DNA of 64,000 nt from Glycomyces paridis. GTDB taxonomy: Bacteria; Actinomycetota; Actinomycetes; Mycobacteriales; Micromonosporaceae. The stretch lies in the NCBI RefSeq assembly GCF_004912155.1, contig NZ_STGX01000005.1, forward strand, positions 90,009 through 154,008, in the 5' to 3' direction. This document shows positions 43,547 through 51,848 of the stretch, in pieces. A program made the position numbers and the translations under genes. The notes beneath the pieces are model-generated. The model was not told where the DNA came from. It made no database searches and saw nothing but the letters and a program-made list of their open reading frames with translations. Position 1 is the first letter of the stretch. Each line of letters opens with the position of its first letter.

Positions 43547-44933
43547 CGGCGTCCCCGGTGGCGTTGCGGCACTTACGGGTGGCGGCCATGATGACGGCGC
43601 CGAGGACGACCGCGGCCGTCGCGGCGCCGAGGCCCCACAGGAGCCAGCCGGTGCCGGTGGTGGGGAGGAAGCCGCCGTCGCCGTCGTCCTCGGTGCCGTC
43701 CGAGTCGCCTCCGCCGCCGGAGCAGGCCGCGTTCGGGTCGCTCGCATCGCCTACGGCCACTTGGACGTCGGCGGTGTCGGTGACCGTGGCTCCGTCGCCG
43801 GTGGTGCCGGTGAAGGCGATCGTGAGGCGGTAGACGCCGGGCTCGGAGAACGTCCAGTTGCCGTGGGCGTGGGTGTTCTGCGGGACCGAGATCGTCTGCG
43901 GCAGCGCCTCGGAGGAGTCGAACAGCACGTCGGCGCCGCCGAAGGTGCCGGTGAGGAAGAGCGTGAACTCGCCGGGGCCGTCCACGGCCTCCAGGCTCCA
44001 GTCGACGGCTCCGGGGACGCCTTCGATCACGCCGGGGTCCTGGGTGTTCCAGCCGGGCCAGACGATGCCGGAGGCCTGGACCTGCGGGAGCATGTAGATG
44101 TCGTCGCCGGTCTCGCCGAGGAAGCCGTAGTCGCCTTCGGGGATCGGGAAGAGCGCGGCGTCGGGAACCCGGAGCACGGTGTCGTCCAGGTCGCGCCACT
44201 CCGATTCGGCGGCGCGGTCGTCGCGGAGCTGGACGGTCCACTCGCCGTCCACGAAGCGCGGGCCGATGTCGACGTGGCCGTCGGCGATGACCTCGCAGGA
44301 CGCGGCGGCCTGGGCGTTCCCCGGCTCGGTCTCGGCGGCGATGACCGCCGCCTCCTCGGCGGTGACCTTTTCAGCGGTAAGCGAGTAGACGGCCGTGGCG
44401 GTCGCCGTGGCGGCCTGGGAGCGCGGCGCGATGCTCCCGTGGTCCGAGACCGCTTCGCGGGCACCGAGTTCGAGCCGGTACTCCCCCGGTTCGTCCACGG
44501 CGAGGACGACCGCGGCGGTGGTCCCGCCGGGGAGGGTGAACGAGCCGCCGTCCGCTGTGGAGGCGAGCGGTTCGGCGAGGCCGGGGCCGGTGAAGGTGTA
44601 GAGCCAGGCGTCGCCGGGGCCTTCGAGCTTGTCGAGGCCGAGCGTGAGATCGCCGTCGACGGCCGAGGCGTCGAGTGTGGAGTGGGTGATGCCGTCCGCG
44701 GTCCCGGCGATCCATACGAGGTCGCCGGGCGCGCCGAGGAACGCGAAGTCCTCGCGCTCGGGGACGAGGGAGGGCACGGTCGCGAGTTCGGCGGGGGCCG
44801 TGACCGCGAGCCCGGTGCCGTCCGGTTCGAACGCGGCGATCCCTTCGGGCGCTTGCGCTTTCGCGGGACTCGCCCAGACGGTGGCGGCGATGGCGGCCGC
44901 GGCCAGGACCGTCGGCGTCGTTCGGGGTCTCAT
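43539..44933 (-). CDS. LPxTG-anchored surface repeat protein of the metal ABC locus
   Basis: The 464-residue protein has a signal peptide (PTVLAAAAIAATVWA) and two actinobacterial surface-repeat (choice-of-anchor M-like) units, recognised by GHVDIGPRFVDGEW, FGLF-type FLGETGDDIYMLPQ and HAHGNWTFSEPGVYRL. A sortase signal follows: LPTTG at 423-427, a helix and a basic tail. It should be covalently fixed to the wall. The family (ABC-transporter-associated repeat proteins) always travels with a metal ABC transporter. His-rich HAHGNW loops could bind metal. ATG overlap with the binding-protein gene is four bases. Confidence 0.88.
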   Translation of the reverse strand: MRPRTTPTVLAAAAIAATVWASPAKAQAPEGIAAFEPDGTGLAVTAPAELATVPSLVPEREDFAFLGAPGDLVWIAGTADGITHSTLDASAVDGDLTLGLDKLEGPGDAWLYTFTGPGLAEPLASTADGGSFTLPGGTTAAVVLAVDEPGEYRLELGAREAVSDHGSIAPRSQAATATATAVYSLTAEKVTAEEAAVIAAETEPGNAQAAASCEVIADGHVDIGPRFVDGEWTVQLRDDRAAESEWRDLDDTVLRVPDAALFPIPEGDYGFLGETGDDIYMLPQVQASGIVWPGWNTQDPGVIEGVPGAVDWSLEAVDGPGEFTLFLTGTFGGADVLFDSSEALPQTISVPQNTHAHGNWTFSEPGVYRLTIAFTGTTGDGATVTDTADVQVAVGDASDPNAACSGGGGDSDGTEDDGDGGFLPTTGTGWLLWGLGAATAAVVLGAVIMAATRKCRNATGDADV

Positions 44934-46426
44934 GAGTCTCCTCCCAGGCAGCGGCTCAGCTCGGAGGCGTTCTGCCGCATCATGTCGATATAGGTCGGTG
45001 CGTCTTCGGGCAGGGCGTCGCCGTGCAGCGTGCACACTTCGACGCCTTGGTCCTCGGCGACCTGGCGCAGGACGCTCGCTCGGGCGTGGAGGTTGGGTTC
45101 CACGAACACGGCGGGCACGTCCAGGTCGGCGATGGTCTCGGTCAGCTGCTCGACCTGCCGGGCGCTGGGCTCGGCGGCGGGGTTCGGGACGACGAACCCG
45201 GCGACCTGCATCCCGTAGCGGTCGGCGAGGTAGCCGAAGGCGTCGTGCGTGGTGATGAGCTGCCGGTCCGACTCGGGGACGGTGTCGATCGCGGCGGCGA
45301 CCTCGGCGTCGAGCGCGTCGAGCTCGGCGAGGTAGGTGTCGCGGCGGGCCTCGAACTCCTCGCGGCCGTCCGGGTCGATCTCGATGAGCGCGTTGGTGAT
45401 GACCTCGACGTACGCCTTGGCGTTGGCGACGTTCTGCCACAGGTGCGGGTCGATCTCGCCGTGGACGTGCTTGCCGAGCACCGCCTGCGGGAGCTGGTAG
45501 ACCTCCCGGCCGGCGTCGCCGAGGAACGCGAACGCCTCGGCGTCGGGGATCGGTTCGGCGGAGCGGGTGGGCACGTCGATCACGACGTCGGCGGGGTCGA
45601 GGTCGCCGCGCTCGTCGTCGCGGACGACGAAGGTCCCGGTGTCGAGGTCGGCGGTGAGGTCGGTGTGGCCGTCGTCCAGGACCGTGGCGCCCTCGCGGAC
45701 CTCGCGCGGGTTGACGCCGACGGCGAAGGTGAAGGTGGCCTCGCCGATCTCGGCGGTCGTGCCGTCGTCGGCGACGGTGGCGGCGGTCGTCAGCTCGTAC
45801 ACGCCGGGTTCGGTGAAGGTCCAGTTGACGTGGGTGTGGGCCGCGGGCGGGAGGGTGATCGACTCGTCGGCGCCGATCCCGTCGGCGGTGTTCCAGTAGA
45901 TCTCCGGGGTGCCGAAGGCGTCGGTGAGGAACATCGCGACGGTGCCGGGGCCGGTGGCGGCGGTGAGGCGGATGTCGATTTCGGCCGTGCGGGTCTCGGT
46001 CTCGCCGCGCACGCCGAAGCCGAGCCAGATCACGTCGAGCCCGACGTCCTCCACGAGCGGGATGAGCTTGGCGCCGTAGGGTTCGGCGTTCTCGGCGAGG
46101 GCGATGTTGGGGACGCCTTCGGGGACGTTCGCGTCGAACAGCTTGATGAGCGGGTGGTCCTCCAGGAGGAGGTGGTTGGTGAAGGCGAGGTCGGCGCTCG
46201 CGACCGTCGCCGCGTCCCTCGGGCTCGGCTCGTAGGAGTGCGGGTCGCCGCCGGGCGGGACGATGGTCGCGACGTCGACGCGGTCGCCGCCGACGATCTC
46301 GGTCCAGTTCTTGATGAGCTCGGTGGTGACGACGACCTGGGTGTCGTCGGTCCCGGCGCCGCCGGTGCAACCGGCGAGGACGAGCGGCAGGGCGGCGGCG
46401 ATGAGCACGGCTCGATGTGGCTTCAC
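44930..46426 (-). CDS. Metal-binding lipoprotein with inserted surface-repeat domain
   Basis: This 498-residue lipoprotein (lipobox LAGC, C20) is a ZnuA/MntC-type binding protein with metal ligands in DPHSYEPSP (H63), DPHLW (H328) and THDAFGYLA (H394). Between the lobe parts, residues ~125-315 form an extra domain with the same repeat features as the neighbouring surface proteins (HTHVNWTFTEPGVYEL, VLDDGHTDLTAD, FLGDAGREVYQLPQ). It fits the anchored-repeat ABC substrate-binding family. The GTG at 46426 overlaps the DUF916 gene stop. The insertion may tether it to the wall-bound repeat proteins. Confidence 0.9.
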   Translation of the reverse strand: MKPHRAVLIAAALPLVLAGCTGGAGTDDTQVVVTTELIKNWTEIVGGDRVDVATIVPPGGDPHSYEPSPRDAATVASADLAFTNHLLLEDHPLIKLFDANVPEGVPNIALAENAEPYGAKLIPLVEDVGLDVIWLGFGVRGETETRTAEIDIRLTAATGPGTVAMFLTDAFGTPEIYWNTADGIGADESITLPPAAHTHVNWTFTEPGVYELTTAATVADDGTTAEIGEATFTFAVGVNPREVREGATVLDDGHTDLTADLDTGTFVVRDDERGDLDPADVVIDVPTRSAEPIPDAEAFAFLGDAGREVYQLPQAVLGKHVHGEIDPHLWQNVANAKAYVEVITNALIEIDPDGREEFEARRDTYLAELDALDAEVAAAIDTVPESDRQLITTHDAFGYLADRYGMQVAGFVVPNPAAEPSARQVEQLTETIADLDVPAVFVEPNLHARASVLRQVAEDQGVEVCTLHGDALPEDAPTYIDMMRQNASELSRCLGGDS

Positions 46427-47541
46427 GGCTCGGTTCCCTTCTCGGTGTCGCGGACCGGGTCCGCATCGGAGGTGTCGTCGTTGCGGTGCTCGTCTTGTGT
46501 CGCCTTGCGGCGCTTCCGTTTTCGGAGGATCACAATCACTCGGAGCACCAGCAGCAGCGCCACTGCCACGGCCGCCTGCGACCACGGCGGCGCCCACAGG
46601 CCCGCCTCGGTGTTGCGGGAGGGCAGGCGGGATTCGAGGTCGGCCTCGTCCACCGCCTCGGGCCGGACGATGAGGGCCGCGTCCAGGCGGACGAGCGGCC
46701 AGACGCCTTCGATCTCGGCGGTACCGGTGAAGCGGTCGCCGGGGAGGATCTGCGGCAGTTCCGCGATCACGACCTCCCGGGCGAGCAGGTCCCAAGGCCC
46801 GGCGACGCGGGCGACCAGCGTCCCTTGCAGACGGACGTTCCCGGTGTTCTCCACCTCGTAGTCGAACGTGATCGAGCCGGGCTCGACCGGATTCCACCCG
46901 TAGTGGTAGGTCGCCTGTCCGACTTCGGGACTGAGGAGCGGATCGAGCTCCCCGGCGACGCGCAGGTGGACCCTGGCGCCGACGCGGCGCTCCACCAGCA
47001 CCTCGGCGCCGCTCGCGTCGGTCGCCGCCTCGGTGACGGCGGCGACGATCCCGCCTACGTGGTCGCCGGGCGTGGCGTCGGCGGGCACGGTGAGCGCGAA
47101 CGGCACGTCGAGGCGGGTCTCGGGGGCGACGGTGAGGGTCTGCTCGTTGAAGCCGATCCAGGAGCCCACGTCGACCGGTTCCGTTCCGGAGGGAAGGAGG
47201 TCGAAGGCGCCGGACTCGCCGGTGTAGGCGTCGGAGGCGTAGAGCCGCAGCGTGATCGGCTCGGTCGAGAAGTTGGAGACGCCCACGAAGTCGATGACCG
47301 TCTCGCCCGGGTCGAGCGCGTAGTCGAAGGCGGCGCGGCCGTCGGGTCCGTCCTGAGAGGACGGGTTCACACCCCAGGTGGCGGGGGCTTCGGCCGCATC
47401 CTCCTGGGCGGCAACGGGGCTCGCGACCAGTAGCAAGCCGGCCAGCGCCGTGCATGAGGCGAGCCGGGCTCTACGGAGGCGACCGGCGAACGGCGTGGTC
47501 GTTCGTGGTGCGCGGGCGGTGGTCGGGACGGGTCTGCTCAC
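46423..47541 (-). CDS. DUF916 (WxL-partner) membrane-anchored surface protein
   Basis: The 372-residue protein has a signal peptide ending AAQED, an N-terminal DUF916-type domain (TWGVNPSSQDGPDGRAAFDYALDPGE, VSNFSTEPITLRLYA), a second Ig-like domain (VGARVHLRVAGE, VENTGNVRLQGTL), a C-terminal helix (about 320-337) and a basic cytoplasmic tail. DUF916 proteins in Firmicutes bind peptidoglycan and WxL-domain proteins on the wall. It precedes the binding-protein gene with a GTGA overlap and follows a terminator-like hairpin. Confidence 0.85.
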   Translation of the reverse strand: MSRPVPTTARAPRTTTPFAGRLRRARLASCTALAGLLLVASPVAAQEDAAEAPATWGVNPSSQDGPDGRAAFDYALDPGETVIDFVGVSNFSTEPITLRLYASDAYTGESGAFDLLPSGTEPVDVGSWIGFNEQTLTVAPETRLDVPFALTVPADATPGDHVGGIVAAVTEAATDASGAEVLVERRVGARVHLRVAGELDPLLSPEVGQATYHYGWNPVEPGSITFDYEVENTGNVRLQGTLVARVAGPWDLLAREVVIAELPQILPGDRFTGTAEIEGVWPLVRLDAALIVRPEAVDEADLESRLPSRNTEAGLWAPPWSQAAVAVALLLVLRVIVILRKRKRRKATQDEHRNDDTSDADPVRDTEKGTEP

Positions 47542-47572
47542 GGAGGTCTCTCGGGTGGCGTGGAGGGAGGGC

Positions 47573-47603
47573 GGGGCGGCCCCGAGGTGGGTGGGGCCGC
47601 CCC
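47573..47603. terminator. Hairpin within the surface-protein locus
   Basis: Perfect 11-base GC arms (47573-47583 and 47593-47603) with a nine-base loop lie between the end of the repeat-protein gene (stop 47620) and the DUF916 start at 47541. It may end the upstream unit or attenuate read-through to the transporter genes. Confidence 0.6.
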
Positions 47604-47619
47604 TCCTGGGGGGAGCGGT

Positions 47620-48240
47620 CTAGCCGACGTCGAAGGTGTAGGTGATCTCTGGTGAAGTCACGGCGCCGTCGACGGCGTGGGTGCCGGTGACCTGGAACGT
47701 GAGTCGGTAGGTCCCGGGTTCGGTGAACACCCAGGTCGGGTGGTGGTGGCTCTCGGTGATCGCGGTCCCGGACGCGTCGCACGCCGGGTCGGTGTGGAGG
47801 CGGACGGCGCCGGTGGTGGCGTCGTACACGGAGACGTTCCCGCCGGTCGGGGTGACCGCGTCGACGAGTTCGAGCTGGAGGGCGCCGCCGAAGTCGGCGA
47901 GCGCCAGGTCCTCGGTGCTCCAGCCGGCCCAGATGAGGCCGCCGGTCTCGGTGCGGGACAGGACCCAGTTCTGGCCGACGTCGAGCTTGCAGCCCACGGC
48001 GGTGGTGCGGTCCACCTGGTGTCCGGAGTGGACGTCGAAGACGACGTCGGCGGGGTCCAGGACCGCGCTGGTGGCGTGGTCGTGGACGTCGATGTCGAGC
48101 GTGTTCGCCGTGTCGTCGTAGGAGAAGTCGAGGACGTCGACGTGGCCGGAGGCGATCGTGGCCGCGTGGGCCTGGCCGGCGAAGGCCAGCGCGGCGACCG
48201 CGCCGAGGACGGCGCCGAGTTTGATCATGGTGCTGCGCAT
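47620..48240 (-). CDS. Secreted single-repeat surface protein
   Basis: This 206-residue protein has a signal peptide (IKLGAVLGAVAALAFAGQAHA) and one surface-repeat domain: ASGHVDVLDFSYDDTANTLDIDVHD, GGLIWAGWSTEDLALADF, HHHPTWVFTEPGTYRLTF. The HHH cluster and HVD are possible metal ligands. No anchor motif is seen, so it is probably released or held by the anchored proteins. The ATG at 48240 has GGAGTCACC upstream. It is the third of three secreted repeat genes in one string. Confidence 0.85.
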   Translation of the reverse strand: MRSTMIKLGAVLGAVAALAFAGQAHAATIASGHVDVLDFSYDDTANTLDIDVHDHATSAVLDPADVVFDVHSGHQVDRTTAVGCKLDVGQNWVLSRTETGGLIWAGWSTEDLALADFGGALQLELVDAVTPTGGNVSVYDATTGAVRLHTDPACDASGTAITESHHHPTWVFTEPGTYRLTFQVTGTHAVDGAVTSPEITYTFDVG

Positions 48241-48248
48241 GGTGACTC

Positions 48249-48890
48249 CTACTTCTTGACCCAGAACCAGTAGTCGACCTCGCCGGTCGACACGGTCTCG
48301 CCGGTGGCGGCGAGGACGCCTTCGGCCTCGACGGTGAGCTTGTAGACGCCGGCCTCGCCGAAGGCCCAGTTCAGGTGGCCGTGGCCGGCGGCGCCGATCT
48401 CCCAGGAGCCGGGGCCCTGACTGGAATCGAAAAGGACTGTGGGTTCGCCGAGGTCGTCCACGGTGTAGAGGTCGACGTCGCCCCAGGCGTCGTGGACGGT
48501 GAGGGTGAGGGTGTCGCCGGCGAAGTCGCCGGGGGCGATCTCCTCGGTGGCCCAGCCGGCGAAGAGGAGTCCGGCGACCTCGGTGTCGGGGAGGATCCAC
48601 ACGTCGGCGTCGCCGTCGTCGAGGAAGTCGTATCCGGCGGGCGCGGTGGTCTCGGCGGCCGGGTTGACGGCGAGGACCACTTCGGAGGGGGCGTACTCGG
48701 CGTCGTTCTCCTCGTCGTGGACGTGGAGGTCGAGTGCGCCGTCCTCGTAGGCGACGCCGAAGACGTCGGTGTGGCCTTCGGAGAGGACGGTGAGCGGCGA
48801 GCGGGCGTCCTGTGCGGCGGCCGGGGCTGCCGTGGCGAGGACCGCTGCCGCGGCGGCTGCTGCGGCGGCGATTTTGGGGAGGGTGCGCAA
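48249..48890 (-). CDS. Secreted single-repeat surface protein
   Basis: The 213-residue protein has a very alanine-rich signal peptide (cleavage near AAA-QDA, residue ~27) and one repeat domain: SEGHTDVFGVAYEDGALDLHVHDEE, then YDFLDDGDADVWILPDTEVAGLLFAGWATEE and HGHLNWAFGEAGVYKL. It parallels the next gene's protein (20-30% by eye). The start is TTG with GAAAGGA upstream. Repeated HGH/HTH motifs at the same position in all these domains suggest a metal site. No anchor is seen. Confidence 0.85.
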   Translation of the reverse strand: MRTLPKIAAAAAAAAAVLATAAPAAAQDARSPLTVLSEGHTDVFGVAYEDGALDLHVHDEENDAEYAPSEVVLAVNPAAETTAPAGYDFLDDGDADVWILPDTEVAGLLFAGWATEEIAPGDFAGDTLTLTVHDAWGDVDLYTVDDLGEPTVLFDSSQGPGSWEIGAAGHGHLNWAFGEAGVYKLTVEAEGVLAATGETVSTGEVDYWFWVKK

Positions 48891-48911
48891 GGCGGGGTTC
48901 CTTTCGGGTTG

Positions 48912-50756
48912 TCAGATCGCGGTGAAGGTGACGAGTGCGGTGTAGGTGCCGGACTCGACATCGGTGGGCAGGTCCAGGTGGAGGTCGGCCTGGAGCACTG
49001 CGGTGCCGTTGCCCGCGCCCGGGGCGGCGGAGGCGAGCAGCTGGGAGGCGGCGAGGCCGGGCCCGCCGTCGAGGAGGCCCTGGACCGGAGGGCCGGGCGT
49101 CACGTTCTGTTCGGCGCCTTTGGAAGTGAGGCTCGGGGTCCAGCCGAGACAACTGCCCGGCACCTGGTCCTCGCCGTCAGCGCCCTGCCCCTGCCCGGCG
49201 AGGCTGAAGTCCGAGACCTGGGCGGTGGCGTTCCAGCCCGGATCGGCGCTGCGGGTGTCGGTGACGGTGACCGGGCGCAGTTCGCCTTCGGTGGTCCAGC
49301 GTGTGGCGTCGGCGGCGAGGGTCATCGCCGGGAGCGCGACGGTGCGGTCCTCGGGGTCGACGCTGAGGACGAGGCCGCCGGTGTCGGCGTCGAGCTCGGC
49401 GGTGATGGCCTGGGTGTTCTCGAGGTTTGGATCGGGATCGGGGTCGGGGTCGTCGTCTTCGGGCCATTCTCCGACGACGAAGAGGTAGTCCTGCGGCGCG
49501 GAGACGAGCGGGGCGCCGTCGGCCGCTTCGGCTTCGGCCTGCCAGGTGAGCCGGTAGATGCCGGGTTCGCTGAAGAACCAGTTGACATGGGCATGGGTCC
49601 GCGCGGTCGTGGTGATCGCCTGGGGCAGTGCATCGGCCGTGTCGATCTGCACGATCGCGTCACCGAAGTCGTCCACGGTGAGCATCACGAGTTCGCCGGG
49701 ACCGCTGAAGCCGGTCAGCGCGAGGTCGACGGCATCGCCCGCGAGGACGCCCTTCGGTATCGCATCGGTGTCCCAGCCCGCGAAGAGCACGCCGGGCCGC
49801 TGCGTGTCGGGGAGGAGCCAGCGCACATCGCCTGGGGCGCCGACCTGGTCGTACCCCGGACCGGCGAACTGCTCCCCCAACACGGTCTCGGATGCGGTCG
49901 TCGCGTGGAAGACGACTTCGTCAGGGTCGCGGTAGACATCACCCGAATCATGGAGACGGGTGCCGTCCTTGGCCCGCAGGTCAAGGCCCGCAGCGGTGTC
50001 GTCCACCGACAGCACGTCGACATGCCCCTCGTCCAGGACGAGGCGGCCTTCGAGGTCGGACGCGTCGGGCAGTTCAGGCTCAGGCTCCTCGGCTGCTTCA
50101 CCGACCTGCCAGCGGTACTCGATCTCCTCGCTCGCCACGGGCGTGCCGTCCGCGAGGTCGCCCGAGGCGCGCCAAGTGAGCGTGTAGGCGCCTTCCGCGG
50201 TGAAAGCCCAGAACGAGTGCACATGCGCGGGAACGCCGACGGGAATCGCATCTGGCAGACCGTCGCGGGAGGAGGCGAAGACGACGGGCTCGCCGAAGCT
50301 CTTCACCGTCCACAGGACGACCTCACCGGGCCCGTCGACGTCGACGAGTTCCAGCGCGACCTCGTCGCCCTCGAACTGCCCCTTGGCGAGCGGCTCGGTG
50401 CTCCACCCCGGCCACAACAGCGCGGGGTCCTGGGTGAGCGGCAGCATCCACATGGATTCGCCGGCGTCCCCGATGAAATTCCAGGTCTCGCCTTCGGGTA
50501 TCGGCATCTCAGCCTCGGGAAGCACCTGAAAGAGCACGTCCTCAGGATCGTGATACCGGGTCGCATCCCCGGTGTCGTCCTTGACCCGCAGGTCAAGTTG
50601 ATCGCCGTCCATGTAGACCTGCATCGCGTCGACATGGCCGACAGAAAGAACGGTCCGCCCGCCCACGATCTCAGCAGCCGCCGGCGCACACCACACCAAC
50701 GGCAGCACCACCGCCGCCGAGGCAATCGCCGGCACCCGGCTCCAACGAGGGGTCAT
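48912..50756 (-). CDS. Secreted two-repeat protein with WxL-like C-terminal domain
   Basis: The 614-residue protein has a signal peptide and two surface-repeat domains (about 30-215 and 235-430), each with SVGHVDAM/DEGHVDVL openers and HVHSFWAF/HAHVNWFF metal-type motifs. An Asp/Pro linker (EDDDPDPDPDPN) follows. The last ~170 residues look like a WxL domain (TVTDTRSADPGWNATAQVSDFS, SCLGWTPSL, and a closing TYTALVTFTA). WxL domains bind peptidoglycan non-covalently and pair with DUF916 proteins, one of which is in this locus. ATG with GAAGGA upstream; a Zur-like box precedes it. Confidence 0.82.
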   Translation of the reverse strand: MTPRWSRVPAIASAAVVLPLVWCAPAAAEIVGGRTVLSVGHVDAMQVYMDGDQLDLRVKDDTGDATRYHDPEDVLFQVLPEAEMPIPEGETWNFIGDAGESMWMLPLTQDPALLWPGWSTEPLAKGQFEGDEVALELVDVDGPGEVVLWTVKSFGEPVVFASSRDGLPDAIPVGVPAHVHSFWAFTAEGAYTLTWRASGDLADGTPVASEEIEYRWQVGEAAEEPEPELPDASDLEGRLVLDEGHVDVLSVDDTAAGLDLRAKDGTRLHDSGDVYRDPDEVVFHATTASETVLGEQFAGPGYDQVGAPGDVRWLLPDTQRPGVLFAGWDTDAIPKGVLAGDAVDLALTGFSGPGELVMLTVDDFGDAIVQIDTADALPQAITTTARTHAHVNWFFSEPGIYRLTWQAEAEAADGAPLVSAPQDYLFVVGEWPEDDDPDPDPDPNLENTQAITAELDADTGGLVLSVDPEDRTVALPAMTLAADATRWTTEGELRPVTVTDTRSADPGWNATAQVSDFSLAGQGQGADGEDQVPGSCLGWTPSLTSKGAEQNVTPGPPVQGLLDGGPGLAASQLLASAAPGAGNGTAVLQADLHLDLPTDVESGTYTALVTFTAI

Positions 50757-50797
50757 AAGACTTCCTTCTCAGCTCAGTTCAGAAGACCCCCTCATGC

Positions 50798-50818
50798 TAA
50801 CGAAAACCATTCCCATTA
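50798..50818. promoter_or_regulatory. Fur/Zur-like palindromic operator
   Basis: A 21-base imperfect palindrome with AT-rich arms (TAACGAAAA on the left, TTCCCATTA on the right) sits 42 bases upstream of the first surface-repeat gene. It matches 17 of 21 positions of an idealised symmetrical Fur-family box with TAATGAAAA arms. With a Zn/Mn-type ABC transporter downstream, Zur is the natural candidate regulator. The rest of the 285-base region to 51041 is AT-rich, with no further gene. Confidence 0.55.
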
Positions 50819-51041
50819 CCAACCCCCGCCCACCGCCGATCCCACACTCGAACACCCTCAAAGACCCACCCCCGCAGGTGAACAACCACATCGAGCAATC
50901 AGTGACCTTAAATACCCTCAAAAATGCGCATATGGAAACCCGAACACGAATCGAGAACTCGACGGCCCCTGGGGACGGTCTGTGTTGCCTTGGGCCGTTA
51001 TGATGAGAATCGTTCAGTGACCTTGGGCGAGTGGAGGCGTG

Positions 51042-51443
51042 ATGTTCGGCGAGGAAGCGATCGCGCAGCAGTTGGCGGACGCGCGTGCGCAGTTGGCCAG
51101 TGTCGCCAGGACTCCCGAGGCGAACCAGGTGGAGCCCGTCACCGTCGAGGGCGCCGAGGGCTTCTTGAAGGTGACCATCGGAGTGGACGGCCGCGTCGCC
51201 GGGTTCGAGGTCGATCCGCGGGCGATGCGGGTCGGTTCGGAGGTGCTGTTCGCCGAGATCAAGCGGATGGTCAACGCCGGGTTGGACGAGCGGGCCGCGG
51301 CGATGGGCGCCGATGAGGTGCCGCCGGACGTGGACGCGATCAACGAGTCGGTCGCCGCGATCCAGGACCGGTCGCTGCGGCAGTTCCAGGCCATGAGCGC
51401 CTCGGTCAGCGAGGTCCTGGCGAAGCTCCACGGAGGACGGTGA
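51042..51443 (+). CDS. YbaB/EbfC-family nucleoid-associated protein
   Basis: The 133-residue protein fits the YbaB/EbfC fold: long N-terminal helix (EEAIAQQLADARAQLASVA), three-strand sheet (FLKVTIGVDGRVAGFEVDP) and C-terminal helices. In actinobacteria such genes often open type-VII effector operons, and this one is followed two bases later by an EspC-like gene. It may bind the operon's own DNA or chaperone the effector. GGAGG precedes the ATG at 51042. Confidence 0.85.
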   Translation: MFGEEAIAQQLADARAQLASVARTPEANQVEPVTVEGAEGFLKVTIGVDGRVAGFEVDPRAMRVGSEVLFAEIKRMVNAGLDERAAAMGADEVPPDVDAINESVAAIQDRSLRQFQAMSASVSEVLAKLHGGR

Positions 51444-51444
51444 C

Positions 51445-51771
51445 ATGGCCGATCTCGACCTCGACCCCGAGACGTTCCGCCAGGCCGCCGACCAGCTCGA
51501 CGCCGCCAAAGACGAGGTGCAGGGCCTGCTCGACCAGTTCACCGGCGCGTTGGAGGAGTTCGCCGACGCGTTCGGCGGCGACACCATCGGCACGCTCGCG
51601 GGCCTGGCCCACCAGGCCTGCACCGACGGGCTGACCGAGTGCTTCACGACCAACATCGAGGAACTGGCCGACTACGCCCAGAACCTGCGGGAGATGGCCG
51701 ACGTCCACGAGACCGGGGACGCCGACATCGCCGCGATGTTCGACCAGATCGGCGGCGAGATCGGCACCTGA
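51445..51771 (+). CDS. EspC/WXG100-like type VII secretion substrate
   Basis: This 108-residue all-helical protein has an EspC-like N-terminus (LDPETFRQAADQLDAAKDEVQGLLDQF), a central loop (GGDTIGTLAG) and a second amphipathic helix (TTNIEELADYAQNLREMADVHE). Such small helical-hairpin proteins are secreted by, or accompany effectors of, ESX/type VII systems. No ESX core gene is in the window. It lies one base after the YbaB gene stop and precedes the helical partner gene. Confidence 0.8.
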   Translation: MADLDLDPETFRQAADQLDAAKDEVQGLLDQFTGALEEFADAFGGDTIGTLAGLAHQACTDGLTECFTTNIEELADYAQNLREMADVHETGDADIAAMFDQIGGEIGT

Positions 51772-51848
51772 CCGCCCACCCCGACCCCTCTCCCCCGCAA
51801 CCCCTGAGGAGATGATCCGCCATCGGCCTGCAACTGCCTTCCGAACTC

